From contig NZ_BMVJ01000013.1 of NCBI RefSeq assembly GCF_014650655.1, positions 49,054 to 83,991 on the forward strand: a stretch of 34,938 nucleotides of DNA. Reading direction: 5' to 3'. Source of the DNA: Streptomyces anandii JCM 4720. Its GTDB lineage: Bacteria > Actinomycetota > Actinomycetes > Streptomycetales > Streptomycetaceae. A model generated the notes under the pieces. That model made no database searches, was not told the origin of the DNA, and was given only the letters and a program-made list of their open reading frames with translations. Positions 1 to 7,468 of this stretch are shown here, piece after piece (the first letter of the stretch is position 1; the number at the start of each line of letters is the position of its first letter). Position numbers and translations under genes: made by a program.

Positions 1-329
1 GTGGCGGCGGCGGTCCGGGCGACGCCGCGGCCGTCGTGCCGGTGCAGGGCCGTGGCCAGCAGGGCGAGGTCGACGAGGTCGCCGCCGACCCTGCTCCACA
101 GCCAGGCCGGATGCGGACGGCCCAGCAGACCGGCCGCAGCCGTCAGCTCGCGGACGCCGACCGCGACGGTGGCCATGCGCTGGCGGGGCCCGTCCGCGAG
201 ACCCAGCTGCCGGACGAACCCGCCGGGGCTGGCCACCTGGGGCACGCCCAGCAGGGCGCTGGCCAGACCGAGGCCGCGGACCAGCGGATCGTGGCGCAGG
301 GCCGTGGGGGCACTGGTGTCTGTCGTCAT
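1..329 (-). CDS. Cyclase/dehydrase (SRPBCC)-type protein, N-terminal part, truncated by window edge
   Basis: Partial gene: only the first 109 codons lie in the window and the 3' end runs off at base 1. The ATG at 329 is preceded by a GGAG ribosome site 6 bases away. The visible part is a small hydrophobic domain (LGLASALLGVPQVASP, then VGVRELTAAAGLL, then WLWSRVGGDLVDLALL). From memory this arrangement precedes a C-terminal cyclase/dehydrase (SRPBCC) domain in Streptomyces proteins annotated as cyclase/dehydrase. That domain would lie outside the window, so the family call is an inference from the N-terminus alone. It could equally be a stand-alone DUF4267-like membrane protein. The 223 bases upstream, towards the reductase gene, hold a hairpin and a hexamer repeat. 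Confidence 0.55.
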   Translation of the reverse strand, partial: MTTDTSAPTALRHDPLVRGLGLASALLGVPQVASPGGFVRQLGLADGPRQRMATVAVGVRELTAAAGLLGRPHPAWLWSRVGGDLVDLALLATALHRHDGRGVARTAAA

Positions 330-489
330 CGCCTGCTCCCGCGTGAAGTCGTCAGGGGGGCGCATCCGTCCGCCGGTGCGGTGCACAGCGGTCGAGAAAG
401 GTGCACGGCGGTCATCACGGACAACAAGCCCGGGGTTTCCGCCCCACCCCACTCCCAAACGACTCCCGACCACCCGGCGGCAGACGACG

Positions 490-508
490 GGGCCCGGACC
501 TCGGGCCC
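490..508 (-). terminator. Possible terminator of the ferredoxin-NADP reductase gene
   Basis: GGGCCCG and CGGGCCC arms (7 bp) enclose a 5-base loop, about 45 bases beyond the reductase stop codon. There is no U-tract, which is usual for Streptomyces. The stem is short, so the call is tentative. The rest of the 330-552 gap is GC-rich and shows no gene. Confidence 0.35.
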
Positions 509-520
509 GGGCGCCGGTGT

Positions 521-544
521 GCAGGTGCAGGTGCAGGTGCGGGT
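521..544. repeat. Four-copy hexamer repeat (GCAGGT)
   Basis: Three perfect GCAGGT units and a fourth variant GCGGGT lie in tandem just downstream of the reductase stop codon, between it and the hairpin. It is a short simple repeat with no visible function. Confidence 0.6.
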
Positions 545-552
545 GCCGGCCG

Positions 553-1923
553 TCAGGCCGGGGTGCCGCTTTCCCGGAGCATGTCCTCGCGCTCGACGAT
601 CTTCACGCGTTCGCGGCCCTGCGGCTCGCCCAGCGCCTTCTCGGCGGCGTCCAGGCGGTACCAGCCCTCCCAGGTGGTCCAGCGGACGCCGTGCCCGGCG
701 AGGAAGGCCTCGACGGCCTCCGGCTCGGGCGAGGCCGGGGTGTGCAGACGCCCGTTCGCATGGTCGTCCAGCAGATTGGCGACCGTCTCGTTGGCGTCGC
801 CCTTGGTGTGGCCGATGAGGCCCACCGGACCGCGCCGGATCCAGCCGGTGACGTACGTGGACTGCACGTGCTCCCCGGTCTCGCCGATGACGCGGCCGCC
901 CTCGTCCGGGACCGTTCCCGACTCCAGGTCCCAGGGCAGCTTGGGCAGCCGGTCGGAGAGGTAGCCCACGGCGCGGTAGACGGCCGTGACGTCCCAGTCC
1001 TTGAACTCGCCGGTGCCCTTGACGTTGCCCGTGCCGTCGAGCGCGGTGCGCTCGGTGCGCAGGCCGACGACCCTGCCGTCCTCGCCGAGGACCTCGGTGG
1101 GCGACTCGAAGAAGTGCAGGAACAGCTTGTGCGGCCGGTCACCGGCGTCGCGGATCGCCCAGTTCTCCAGGGTCTTGGCGACCATGTCGGCCTGCTTGTT
1201 CCCGCGCCGGGTCTCGATCGAGCCCTCGTCGTAGTCGATGTCCTCGGGGTCGACGATCACCTCGATGTTCGGCGAGTGGTCCAGCTCGCGCAGCTCCATG
1301 GGGCTGAACTTCGCCTGCGCCGGGCCGCGCCGGCCGAAGACGTGGATCTCCCGCGCCCGGTTGGCCTTCAGGCCCTCGTGGACGTTCGGCGGGATCTCGG
1401 TGGGCAGCAGTTCGTCGGCCGTCTTGGCCAGGATACGGGCCACGTCGAGGGCGACGTTGCCGACGCCGAGCACGGCGACCTTCTCGGCCTGAAGCGGCCA
1501 GGTGCGCGGCACGTCCGGGTGGCCGTCGTACCAGGAGACGAAGTCGGCGGCGCCGTAGGAGCCGTCGAGATCGATGCCGGGTATGGGCAACGAGCGGTCG
1601 GCGGTGGCGCCCGTGGAGAAGATCACGGCGTCGTAGAACGCGCGCAGATCGTCCAGGCTGATGTCGCAGGGGTAGTCGACGTTGCCGAACAGCCGGATCT
1701 GCGGCTTGTCGAGCACCTGGTGCAGGGCCGTCACGATGCCCTTGATCCGGGGGTGGTCGGGGGCGACACCGTAGCGGATCAGGCCGAACGGGGCCGGCAT
1801 CCGCTCGAAGAGGTCGACGGACACGCCCGGCCCGGCGGCCGCGTCGGACTTGAGCAGGGCGTCGGCGGCGTAGATCCCGGCGGGGCCGGCTCCCACGATG
1901 GCTACCCGCAGGGGGCGGGGCAT
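553..1923 (-). CDS. FprA-type ferredoxin-NADP+ reductase (FAD/NADP oxidoreductase)
   Basis: 456-residue FAD protein that would move electrons between NADPH and ferredoxin, typically to feed P450s or iron-sulfur and iron metabolism. The N-terminus has the FAD dinucleotide motif VAIVGAGPAGIYAADALL (residues 7-24), followed by RYGVAPDHPRIK, a signature of the adrenodoxin reductase/FprA group. A second Rossmann motif, VLGVGNVALDVARI, near the middle is the NADP site. The length equals that of mycobacterial FprA, and there is no N-terminal 2Fe-2S or 4Fe-4S domain. The ATG at 1923 follows a GAAGGG ribosome site. The upstream region carries an iron-box-like 19-mer at 1969-1987 and a palindrome at 2016-2032, so iron-dependent control is likely. 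It is transcribed alone. It could donate electrons to P450s elsewhere; the P450 in this window is of the H2O2-dependent type and should not need it. Confidence 0.88.
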   Translation of the reverse strand: MPRPLRVAIVGAGPAGIYAADALLKSDAAAGPGVSVDLFERMPAPFGLIRYGVAPDHPRIKGIVTALHQVLDKPQIRLFGNVDYPCDISLDDLRAFYDAVIFSTGATADRSLPIPGIDLDGSYGAADFVSWYDGHPDVPRTWPLQAEKVAVLGVGNVALDVARILAKTADELLPTEIPPNVHEGLKANRAREIHVFGRRGPAQAKFSPMELRELDHSPNIEVIVDPEDIDYDEGSIETRRGNKQADMVAKTLENWAIRDAGDRPHKLFLHFFESPTEVLGEDGRVVGLRTERTALDGTGNVKGTGEFKDWDVTAVYRAVGYLSDRLPKLPWDLESGTVPDEGGRVIGETGEHVQSTYVTGWIRRGPVGLIGHTKGDANETVANLLDDHANGRLHTPASPEPEAVEAFLAGHGVRWTTWEGWYRLDAAEKALGEPQGRERVKIVEREDMLRESGTPA

Positions 1924-1968
1924 GGTCAGGTTCCCTTCGAGCGGCGATGAACGACTCGACGGAAACCC

Positions 1969-1987
1969 TAAGCTAAGGCAAGCCTAA
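1969..1987 (-). promoter_or_regulatory. Iron box (DmdR/IdeR-type operator)
   Basis: On the minus strand the 19-mer TTAGGCTTGCCTTAGCTTA matches the DmdR/IdeR consensus TTAGGTTAGSCTMACCTAA at about 13-14 positions, including the TTAGG half. It lies 46 bases upstream of the reductase ATG, inside the presumed leader. Binding by the iron-dependent repressor DmdR is an inference from this match. Confidence 0.6.
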
Positions 1988-2013
1988 GTCGGTACGGGGG
2001 TCCGGTCTATGGG

Positions 2014-2041
2014 GTCATAAGGCAGGCTTATGAGAAGTCAA
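2014..2041 (-). promoter_or_regulatory. Candidate promoter of the reductase gene with an embedded palindrome
   Basis: On the minus strand TTGACT (2041-2036) and TATGAC (2019-2014) are 16 bases apart and would serve as -35 and -10 elements. The perfect inverted repeat CATAAG-GCAGG-CTTATG (2016-2032) occupies the spacer, as a repressor site often does. The promoter assignment rests on consensus similarity only. Confidence 0.4.
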
Positions 2042-2088
2042 AGCAAGCCTGGGGGCTGGGGGGCGTCCCGGAGGGCGGACAAAGAGGG

Positions 2089-2130
2089 GGCCGGGCGCCG
2101 CCCACCTCCCCAGGACGGCGGCGTCCGGCC
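2089..2130 (-). terminator. Terminator hairpin after the sigma factor gene
   Basis: GGCCGGGCGCCGCC (2089-2102) pairs with GGCGGCGTCCGGCC (2117-2130). The 14-bp stem has one G-U wobble and a 14-base loop. It lies 27 bases past the sigma factor stop codon and would separate it from the reductase promoter. Confidence 0.6.
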
Positions 2131-2156
2131 CCAGCCCGTGGTGCCGCGGCGCGAGC

Positions 2157-3002
2157 TCAGTGCGTGGTCAGCATGCCCTGGCGCAGCCGGGTCAGCAGCC
2201 GGTTGAGCAGCCGGGAGACATGCATCTGCGAGATGCCGAGGCGCTCACCGATCTGTGCCTGGGTGAGCTCCTCCACGAACCGCATGTGGATGATCTGCCG
2301 GTCCCGGTCGTCGAGCTGGGCCAGCAGCGGCGCGAGGCTGTGCATGTCCTCCACGAGCTCCATGCTCATGTCCTCGGCGCCGATGAAGTCGGCCAGCACG
2401 CTCTCGCCGTCCTCGCTGGCGCTCACGGCGGCGTCCAGGGAGGCGGAGGTGTAGCCGTTGGAGGCCACCATCGCGTCGACGACCTCCTGCTCGGGGAGGT
2501 TCATCAGCTCCGCGAGCTCCTTGGTCGTGGGCTTGCGGCCCAGCCGGCTGCCGAGCTCCTCGGTCGCCTTGGCCAGCTCGACCCGGGCCTCCTGGAGCCG
2601 GCGCGGCACGTGCACCGCCCAGGACGTGTCGCGGAAGAAGCGCTTGATCTCGCCGACGATGTACGGCACCGCGAAGGAGGTGAACTCCACCTCGCGGGCG
2701 AGCTCGAACCGGTCGATCGCCTTGATCAGCCCGATCATGCCGACCTGGACGATGTCCTCCATCTCCTGCGGGCCCCGGCTGCGGAAGCGGCCGGCCGCGT
2801 AGCGGACCAGGGACATGTTCATCTCGATCAGCGTGTTGCGGGCGTAACTGTATTCGGGCGTGCCCTCCTCCAGCCTGGACAGCCGGTCGAAGAACAGCCG
2901 GGACAGGGCCCGCGCGTCGGTCGGCGCGACCTGGGAGGGCTCGGCCACCTCCGGCAGCTCCGTCCGAGCCCGAGTCGCCTGCGCCTGCGTGGTCGCCGCC
3001 AT
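2157..3002 (-). CDS. RNA polymerase sigma factor, SigB/SigF/SigG subfamily
   Basis: 281-residue group 3 sigma factor of the stress and differentiation type. Region 2 spans about residues 55-130 and includes the core-binding and -10 recognition stretch (MEDIVQVGMIGLIKAIDRFE, then EFTSFAVPYIVGEIKRFFRD). Region 3 covers about 133-215, with VHVPRRLQEARVELAKATEEL. Region 4 covers about 226-278, with DRDRQIIHMRFVEELTQAQIGERLGISQMHVSRLL as the helix-turn-helix. The ATG at 3002 is chosen because GGAGG lies 9 bases before it and family similarity begins there; the frame stays open further upstream but with non-homologous sequence. A SigB-like promoter lies about 85 bases upstream, implying positive autoregulation. 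No cognate anti-sigma gene is adjacent, although a HATPase protein (7.0-7.5 kb) and a STAS protein (17.2 kb) occur in the window. Which SigB-like paralogue this is cannot be decided from the sequence alone. Confidence 0.93.
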   Translation of the reverse strand: MAATTQAQATRARTELPEVAEPSQVAPTDARALSRLFFDRLSRLEEGTPEYSYARNTLIEMNMSLVRYAAGRFRSRGPQEMEDIVQVGMIGLIKAIDRFELAREVEFTSFAVPYIVGEIKRFFRDTSWAVHVPRRLQEARVELAKATEELGSRLGRKPTTKELAELMNLPEQEVVDAMVASNGYTSASLDAAVSASEDGESVLADFIGAEDMSMELVEDMHSLAPLLAQLDDRDRQIIHMRFVEELTQAQIGERLGISQMHVSRLLNRLLTRLRQGMLTTH

Positions 3003-3087
3003 CGTGGGGTCCTCCCTCTCGCCTCTCGGCCGATGCCATGTATCCGCATACGGTGCCGCCCCTTGATCAAGGGCGGTGCCCGAGCGT

Positions 3088-3112
3088 GTACCCCCGTTCC
3101 CAAACCTCACAC
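3088..3112 (-). promoter_or_regulatory. SigB-type promoter upstream of the sigma factor gene
   Basis: Read on the minus strand, GTGT (3112-3109), 15 bases, then GGGTAC (3093-3088) fits the Streptomyces SigB/SigF-type consensus GNNT-N14-16-GGGTAC exactly. It lies 86 bases upstream of the sigma factor ATG. Autogenous control is typical of this family, so the site makes functional sense. Confidence 0.6.
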
Positions 3113-3165
3113 CCCATTGTTTCGCGTCCGGCGCACATCCGCTCACCGAAGCGGCCCCGCACCCC

Positions 3166-4617
3166 CTACACGCTGGGGGCGGCCTCACCGTGCGCCGGCA
3201 CACGCAGCCGGGCGCCCTGGCGCAGCAGCTCCTGCTGGACCAGGGCGTACGGCACCTCCCGCGGCACACGGCCGGTGCGGGCGGCGAGCGCCGCGCACAC
3301 CCCCGCGGCCTGGCCGGTGGCCATCGCGATCGGCATGACCCGGTACGAGGAGTGCGCCACGTGGGAACCGGAGATGCAGCGGCCGGACACCAGCAGCCGC
3401 TCGGTCCCGCGCGGCAGCAGGCAGCGCAGCGGGATGTCGTAGAAGCGGCCCCGGGGGACGCGACGGATGACGGTACCGCTGCCCTCCGGGTTGTGGATGT
3501 CGATCGGGTACGCGCCGTGCGCGACCACGTCCGGGAAGGGACGGGCGTCGAGGATGTCGTAGCCGGTCAGCCGGTAGTCGCCCATCACCCTGCGGGTCTC
3601 GCGCACCCCGATCTGGGTGCCGCTCTGCACCGCGTATGCCTCCGCGAAGCCCGGCACGCGCGAGCGCAGGAACCGGTCGATCTGGGCCAGCTGGCGGCGG
3701 GCCGTCCACTCGGCCCGGCTCAGGTCCCACACGTCGATGCCGAGCGCGCCGGTGACCCGGGTGCTGTTGACGGCCAGCTCACGGGGGTGCGGGGTGCCGA
3801 AGAACAGGATGTCCTCGCGCGGCAGGCGCAGCTCGCCCGCGGCGGTGGCCTCCTGGACCAGGTCCCACAGCCCGTGCACACCACGCCACTGGTCGGGGTG
3901 GGCCCGCACGTACTCGGCGAACCGCGGCCGCGCGAAGTCGGCCACCCGGAACATCAGCGTCATCGGCTGCACCAGCCCGTCCTCGGGGCGGCCCACCTCG
4001 CAGGGCGCCCCGCACGCCGCGGCGACGTCCCCGTCCCCGGTGCCGTCCACCACGACGCCGGCGTCGATCACCACGGGCCCCGACTTGGTCTCCAGGACCA
4101 CCCGCCAGCCGTCCTCCAGGGGCAGCGCGGACGAGGCGAAGGAGTGGAACAGCATGCGCACCCCGGCCTCGTCCATCATGTCCAGCAGGACGAGTTTGAA
4201 GATCTCCGGGTCGAAGGGCACGGTGTACCCGGTCTCCAGGGACGGCGGTACGCAGCCGCCGCGCTCGGTGAGCCGCTCCAGCAGCCGCCACAGGAAGCCG
4301 GCCACGACCGGCTCGCCCTCGCCGTGGTCGCTGGGCAGCAGCCGGTCCCCGGCGCCGTCCGAGTCGAACACCGCCTGCTTGTGCTCGTTGTGGAAGGACA
4401 TCAGCGGCATCACCAGCGCCACAGTGGCGTTGCCGCCGAGGAAGGCGTACCGCTCCACGAGGATCACGTCGGCCCCGGCGTCGGCGGCGGCGTGCGCGGC
4501 GGCGGTCCCGGCCGGGCCGCCCCCGATCACCAGGACGTCCGTGCGGCCGGCGTGGCGGGCGGTGCGCGGCGGCAGCGTGACGGTGCGCGGCTGCTCGGGA
4601 GGGCGCAGGACGGGCAT
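3166..4617 (-). CDS. FAD-dependent oxidoreductase (FAD_oxidored family)
   Basis: 483-residue flavoprotein. Residues 27-56 form the FAD-binding Rossmann fold, with GGGPAGTAAA and the acidic E55 closing the second strand. FLGGNAT follows at 59-65, a signature of the PF12831 FAD_oxidored group. DGTGDGDVAAACG near residue 190 and SGRCISGSHVAHSSYRVMPIAMATGQAAG near the C-terminus complete the FAD site. No signal peptide or membrane segment is seen. The ATG at 4617 overlaps the TGA of the upstream pyruvyl transferase-like gene by one base (TGATG), so the two are almost certainly translationally coupled. Family members act on varied and mostly unknown substrates. The coupling suggests the substrate is a saccharide or a surface-linked metabolite, which is an inference from context only. 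Confidence 0.85.
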   Translation of the reverse strand: MPVLRPPEQPRTVTLPPRTARHAGRTDVLVIGGGPAGTAAAHAAADAGADVILVERYAFLGGNATVALVMPLMSFHNEHKQAVFDSDGAGDRLLPSDHGEGEPVVAGFLWRLLERLTERGGCVPPSLETGYTVPFDPEIFKLVLLDMMDEAGVRMLFHSFASSALPLEDGWRVVLETKSGPVVIDAGVVVDGTGDGDVAAACGAPCEVGRPEDGLVQPMTLMFRVADFARPRFAEYVRAHPDQWRGVHGLWDLVQEATAAGELRLPREDILFFGTPHPRELAVNSTRVTGALGIDVWDLSRAEWTARRQLAQIDRFLRSRVPGFAEAYAVQSGTQIGVRETRRVMGDYRLTGYDILDARPFPDVVAHGAYPIDIHNPEGSGTVIRRVPRGRFYDIPLRCLLPRGTERLLVSGRCISGSHVAHSSYRVMPIAMATGQAAGVCAALAARTGRVPREVPYALVQQELLRQGARLRVPAHGEAAPSV

Positions 4618-5912
4618 CACGCCTCCCGACCGGCGCTCCGGCCGGCCACCGCACCGTCGTCCTCGGGCCGCCGGTCCAGCAGACGCAGCCCGGGACCACC
4701 GATCCCGGCGCCGATCCCACCCTCCGTGTCGGAACCACCGGCCGCGCCGGCAGCCGTTCCGCCCGCCTTGTCCATCTCGTCGAGCAGTGCGCCGCACCGT
4801 GCGCAGGTCTCCGCGGCCAGCTTCCGCAGGGCCCGCACGCGTGTGTTCAGGTCCGCCCGGCGCTGCGGGAACTCGTCCCACAGCCGGTCGACCTCGGCCA
4901 GCAGCAGCCCCACCTGCTCACGGGCCACGCCCACCAGCGCGGGCGCCCCCAGGCGGCGGGCGAAGTCGAAGACCTTGCCGGCGTACGGCAGCGGCAGCAC
5001 GGGCAGCCCGGACACGGCCGCGAAGATGAGGAAGTGCAGCCGCATGCCGACCACCAGGTCCAGGTGGCTCATCAGGCCCAGCACCTGTCCGGGCGTGTAG
5101 GCGCTGTGCAGGATCCGGCCGCGGTCCGGCGCGGTCATCCGGGACAGCACGGCGTGCGCGTGGCGGACGTCGTGCCGTTCCATCGGCATGAACACCACGT
5201 GCGCGTCCAGGCGGCGCACCAGGAAGTCGGCGACGTCGGCGAGCAGGGCGTGGTAGTCGCCCTCGTCGAGTTTCTCCGCCGCCCGTCCGGGCTCGCGCAC
5301 CGACATCCCCACCAGCCGCGCGTCGGCCGGGACGCCCTCCTGGCGCATCATCTCCGCCGTGAACGGCTCCGGCGGCAGCAGCAGCGCGGGGTCGGCGGTC
5401 ACCACCAGGTCCCGCTCGACCCCCACCTCCTCCAGCACCAGCCGCGACTCCTCGTCGCGCACCACCACCTCGTCCATGTCCGCCAGGACGGTGCGCACGG
5501 CCTCCCGGTCGTCGTTCTCGTGCAGCGGGCCCGCGCCGACCGCGTAGGCGAACGTGCGCACGCCCCTGGACTGGGCCGCGCGGACCAGTTTCAGGTAGCG
5601 GCGCGCCTCGCCGTCGTAGAGGATGCCGCCTCCGCCGAGCACCAGCAGGTCCAGTCCGGACAGCACGTCGGTGACCGGGCGCTGCGGTACGCCCTCCCAG
5701 CCGACCACCTCGTCCGCCATCGGCTGGTGGGTGCGGGTGTGTTCGGCGTCGCGGCTGAAGACGACCAGCGCGGCTTCCGGCCGGTGCGAGCGCAGACAGC
5801 CGAGGACGCACTGGAGGATGGCTTCGTCACCGATGTTGAAGCCGCCGTAGGAGCCCAGCAGGCCGATGCGCGGCCGCCCCGGACGGGACGGCCGAGGCTC
5901 TGAGGTGGTCAT
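4617..5912 (-). CDS. Polysaccharide pyruvyl transferase family protein (CsaB-like)
   Basis: 431-residue protein of the PF04230 family, whose known members transfer pyruvate from phosphoenolpyruvate to sugars of surface polymers as ketals. Residues 16-31 read IGLLGSYGGFNIGDEA, the characteristic N-terminal glycine-rich and NIGDEA motif. LLVLGGGGILYDG follows at about 90-102, and VVGMRLHFLIFAA near residue 292 contains the conserved RLH. The last ~50 residues are Gly/Ala-rich and look like a disordered tail. The ATG at 5912 follows GGGAG; the frame is open further upstream but without family similarity. It is first in a two-gene operon with the FAD oxidoreductase. Two CGGAA/TTCCG inverted repeats lie at 5914-5929 and 5946-5961, at and just upstream of the ribosome site. 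The acceptor glycan is unknown. No other polymer gene is adjacent. Confidence 0.85.
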   Translation of the reverse strand: MTTSEPRPSRPGRPRIGLLGSYGGFNIGDEAILQCVLGCLRSHRPEAALVVFSRDAEHTRTHQPMADEVVGWEGVPQRPVTDVLSGLDLLVLGGGGILYDGEARRYLKLVRAAQSRGVRTFAYAVGAGPLHENDDREAVRTVLADMDEVVVRDEESRLVLEEVGVERDLVVTADPALLLPPEPFTAEMMRQEGVPADARLVGMSVREPGRAAEKLDEGDYHALLADVADFLVRRLDAHVVFMPMERHDVRHAHAVLSRMTAPDRGRILHSAYTPGQVLGLMSHLDLVVGMRLHFLIFAAVSGLPVLPLPYAGKVFDFARRLGAPALVGVAREQVGLLLAEVDRLWDEFPQRRADLNTRVRALRKLAAETCARCGALLDEMDKAGGTAAGAAGGSDTEGGIGAGIGGPGLRLLDRRPEDDGAVAGRSAGREA

Positions 5913-6016
5913 CCGGAACTCCCGTTCCGTGGAGTGGGGGTGGCTGCGGAAGCGGTTCCGCGAGACGTGCGGGCCGAGTTGCCTCCACCCCACGAGGAAA
6001 ACACCTCTCCCGCCGT

Positions 6017-6033
6017 CCGGCCCGCCGGGCCGG
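6017..6033 (-). terminator. Possible terminator of the MBL-fold hydrolase gene
   Basis: CCGGCCC-GCC-GGGCCGG forms a perfect 7-bp stem with a 3-base loop, 10 bases past the hydrolase stop codon and about 100 bases before the next start on the same strand. Confidence 0.45.
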
Positions 6034-6042
6034 GTGAGCGGG

Positions 6043-6885
6043 TCAGCCGACGGTGGGGCGGTCGGCGTGCGGGACCAGGCGGGCGTGCTCGCCGCGCGGG
6101 CAGTGGACCAGCCGGTCCCGCAGCCCCAGGTCGCCCGCCGCGGTGAGGAAGTCCTCCAGCGGGGAGCGGAAGACGGTGTAGTCGTCGTAGTGCACCGGCA
6201 GCACCCGGGGGTAACCGAGGCGGCGGGCGAGATCGGCGCCCTGCGCGCCGTCCATGGTGACGACCAGACCGCCGGGCAGCTCGGTGCCGCCCAGGTGCAG
6301 CACGGCGAGGTCGGCGTGCGGGAACCGGCGGGCGATCTCCTCGAGGCCGTCGTACACGAGCGTGTCGCCCGAGACGTACAGCCGCAGCCGTACCTCCCCG
6401 TCCCGGGGGCCGAACTCCAGCATGCTGCCCATCACGGGCGGCAGCAGCCGGCCGAGCACGGGATTGAGGGAGTGGCGTCCGGGCAGGGCGGTCACGCGCA
6501 CCTGCGTGGCGCCCTGCCGGAACGTGCAGCTCTCCCAGGTGTGCAGCCCGCCGGCCCGGTCGAAGCCCTGCCAGGTGCGCAGGCGGCGGGCGGCGTGCGT
6601 GGTGGTGACCACCGGCACCGAGCGGTCCAGGTGCCGGGAGGCCCGGTGGTCCCAGTGATCGCCGTGCAGATGGGACAGGACCACGACGTCTAGCGGCGGG
6701 AGGTCCGTCACGTCGAGGGCCGGCTCGGTGAGCCGGCGGCTGGTCAGCCCGTAGCCCAGGTGGGCGCGCTCGCCCCGGTGCAGGAAGTTGGGATCGGTGA
6801 GCAGGGTCAGGTCGCCGTACCGCAGAAGGACCGTCGCGGTGCCGATGAAGTGCAGGTCGAGGGTGTCGTCGTCGAAGGCAGCCAT
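6043..6885 (-). CDS. Metallo-beta-lactamase-fold hydrolase (UlaG/NAPE-PLD-like)
   Basis: 280-residue cytosolic protein with a metallo-beta-lactamase fold. The zinc-binding motif HLHGDHWDH (residues 72-80) supplies H72, H74, D76 and H77. Further ligands are likely H138 of LPGRHSLNP, D170 of YVSGDTLVYDG and H232 of RVLPVHYDDY. The N-terminal HFIGTATVLLRYGDLTLLTDP and the VSGDT strand are typical of the L-ascorbate-6-phosphate lactonase/NAPE-PLD-like branch, whose actinobacterial members are mostly uncharacterised. The ATG at 6885 has an AAGGA site 6 bases before it. The gene stands alone between the HATPase gene and the pyruvyl transferase unit, so its substrate cannot be read from context. Confidence 0.85.
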   Translation of the reverse strand: MAAFDDDTLDLHFIGTATVLLRYGDLTLLTDPNFLHRGERAHLGYGLTSRRLTEPALDVTDLPPLDVVVLSHLHGDHWDHRASRHLDRSVPVVTTTHAARRLRTWQGFDRAGGLHTWESCTFRQGATQVRVTALPGRHSLNPVLGRLLPPVMGSMLEFGPRDGEVRLRLYVSGDTLVYDGLEEIARRFPHADLAVLHLGGTELPGGLVVTMDGAQGADLARRLGYPRVLPVHYDDYTVFRSPLEDFLTAAGDLGLRDRLVHCPRGEHARLVPHADRPTVG

Positions 6886-7003
6886 GGCCGTCCTTGCCCG
6901 ACGGGACGCGGCCCGTCTGTCGACTGGGGGGAGGTGGGCCGTCCGGAGGTGCCGACCGGCCCGGACTCTCCCGGAGTACCCGTGGCGCGGCCGCGCATAC
7001 GCC

Positions 7004-7468
7004 TCACGCGGACGCCAGGGCGACCTCGGCGGTGATCTGCTTGCCGCCGGGCCGGGCGGTGGCGGTCAGGGCCCGGCTGCAGGCGTGCACGAGGTACAGG
7101 CCGTGACCGCCGACGCGGGTCCCGTCCCGCTCGTGCATCCGGGGGAAGGAGGGCGAGGTGTCCCAGACCGTGATGCCCAGCCGCGCGTTGTCGGCGGACA
7201 GCTCCAGGAGCAGGCCGCACGGGCCCGGCGCGTGGCGCAGGGCGTTGGTGACCAGTTCGCTGACGACGAGCTGGGCGTCCTGTTCGGCGCGCTTGGTGAT
7301 GTGGGTGCGGGCGGTTCTGGCGGCGTGGGTGAGGAAGGCGTGCACCGCTCGTCGCGCGTCGGCGGTACGAGCGGCACCTGTGACCCAGGTGGCGCCGTAG
7401 CGCAGCGCGGCGGCCGGGCGGTTCCGCTCCCGTTCATCCGGTGCCTTCTGCCCAAGCTGGATGATCAT
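7004..7468 (-). CDS. Anti-sigma-type ATP-binding protein (HATPase_c_2, RsbW/SpoIIAB-like)
   Basis: 154-residue GHKL-type ATPase domain protein of the kind that acts as an anti-sigma or partner-switching kinase in Streptomyces. The N box is VVSELVTNALRHA (68-80), with the Mg/ATP-coordinating Asn and the conserved RHA. The G1 box is LGITVWDTSPSFP (97-109) and the G2 loop is RVGGHGLYLVHACS (118-131). The first ~30 residues are variable. The ATG at 7468 was taken as the first in-frame start. It is monocistronic, about 4 kb from the sigma factor gene and not in an operon with it, so its sigma or antagonist partner is unknown. The kinase role comes from the family and has not been shown for this protein. 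Confidence 0.85.
   Translation of the reverse strand: MIIQLGQKAPDERERNRPAAALRYGATWVTGAARTADARRAVHAFLTHAARTARTHITKRAEQDAQLVVSELVTNALRHAPGPCGLLLELSADNARLGITVWDTSPSFPRMHERDGTRVGGHGLYLVHACSRALTATARPGGKQITAEVALASA

Noticed and set aside
1-1950. 649-codon open frame on the plus strand
   Set aside because: It is antisense to the ferredoxin-NADP reductase, whose motifs are unmistakable. The plus-strand translation is low-complexity Arg/Ala/Val sequence with no family signature.
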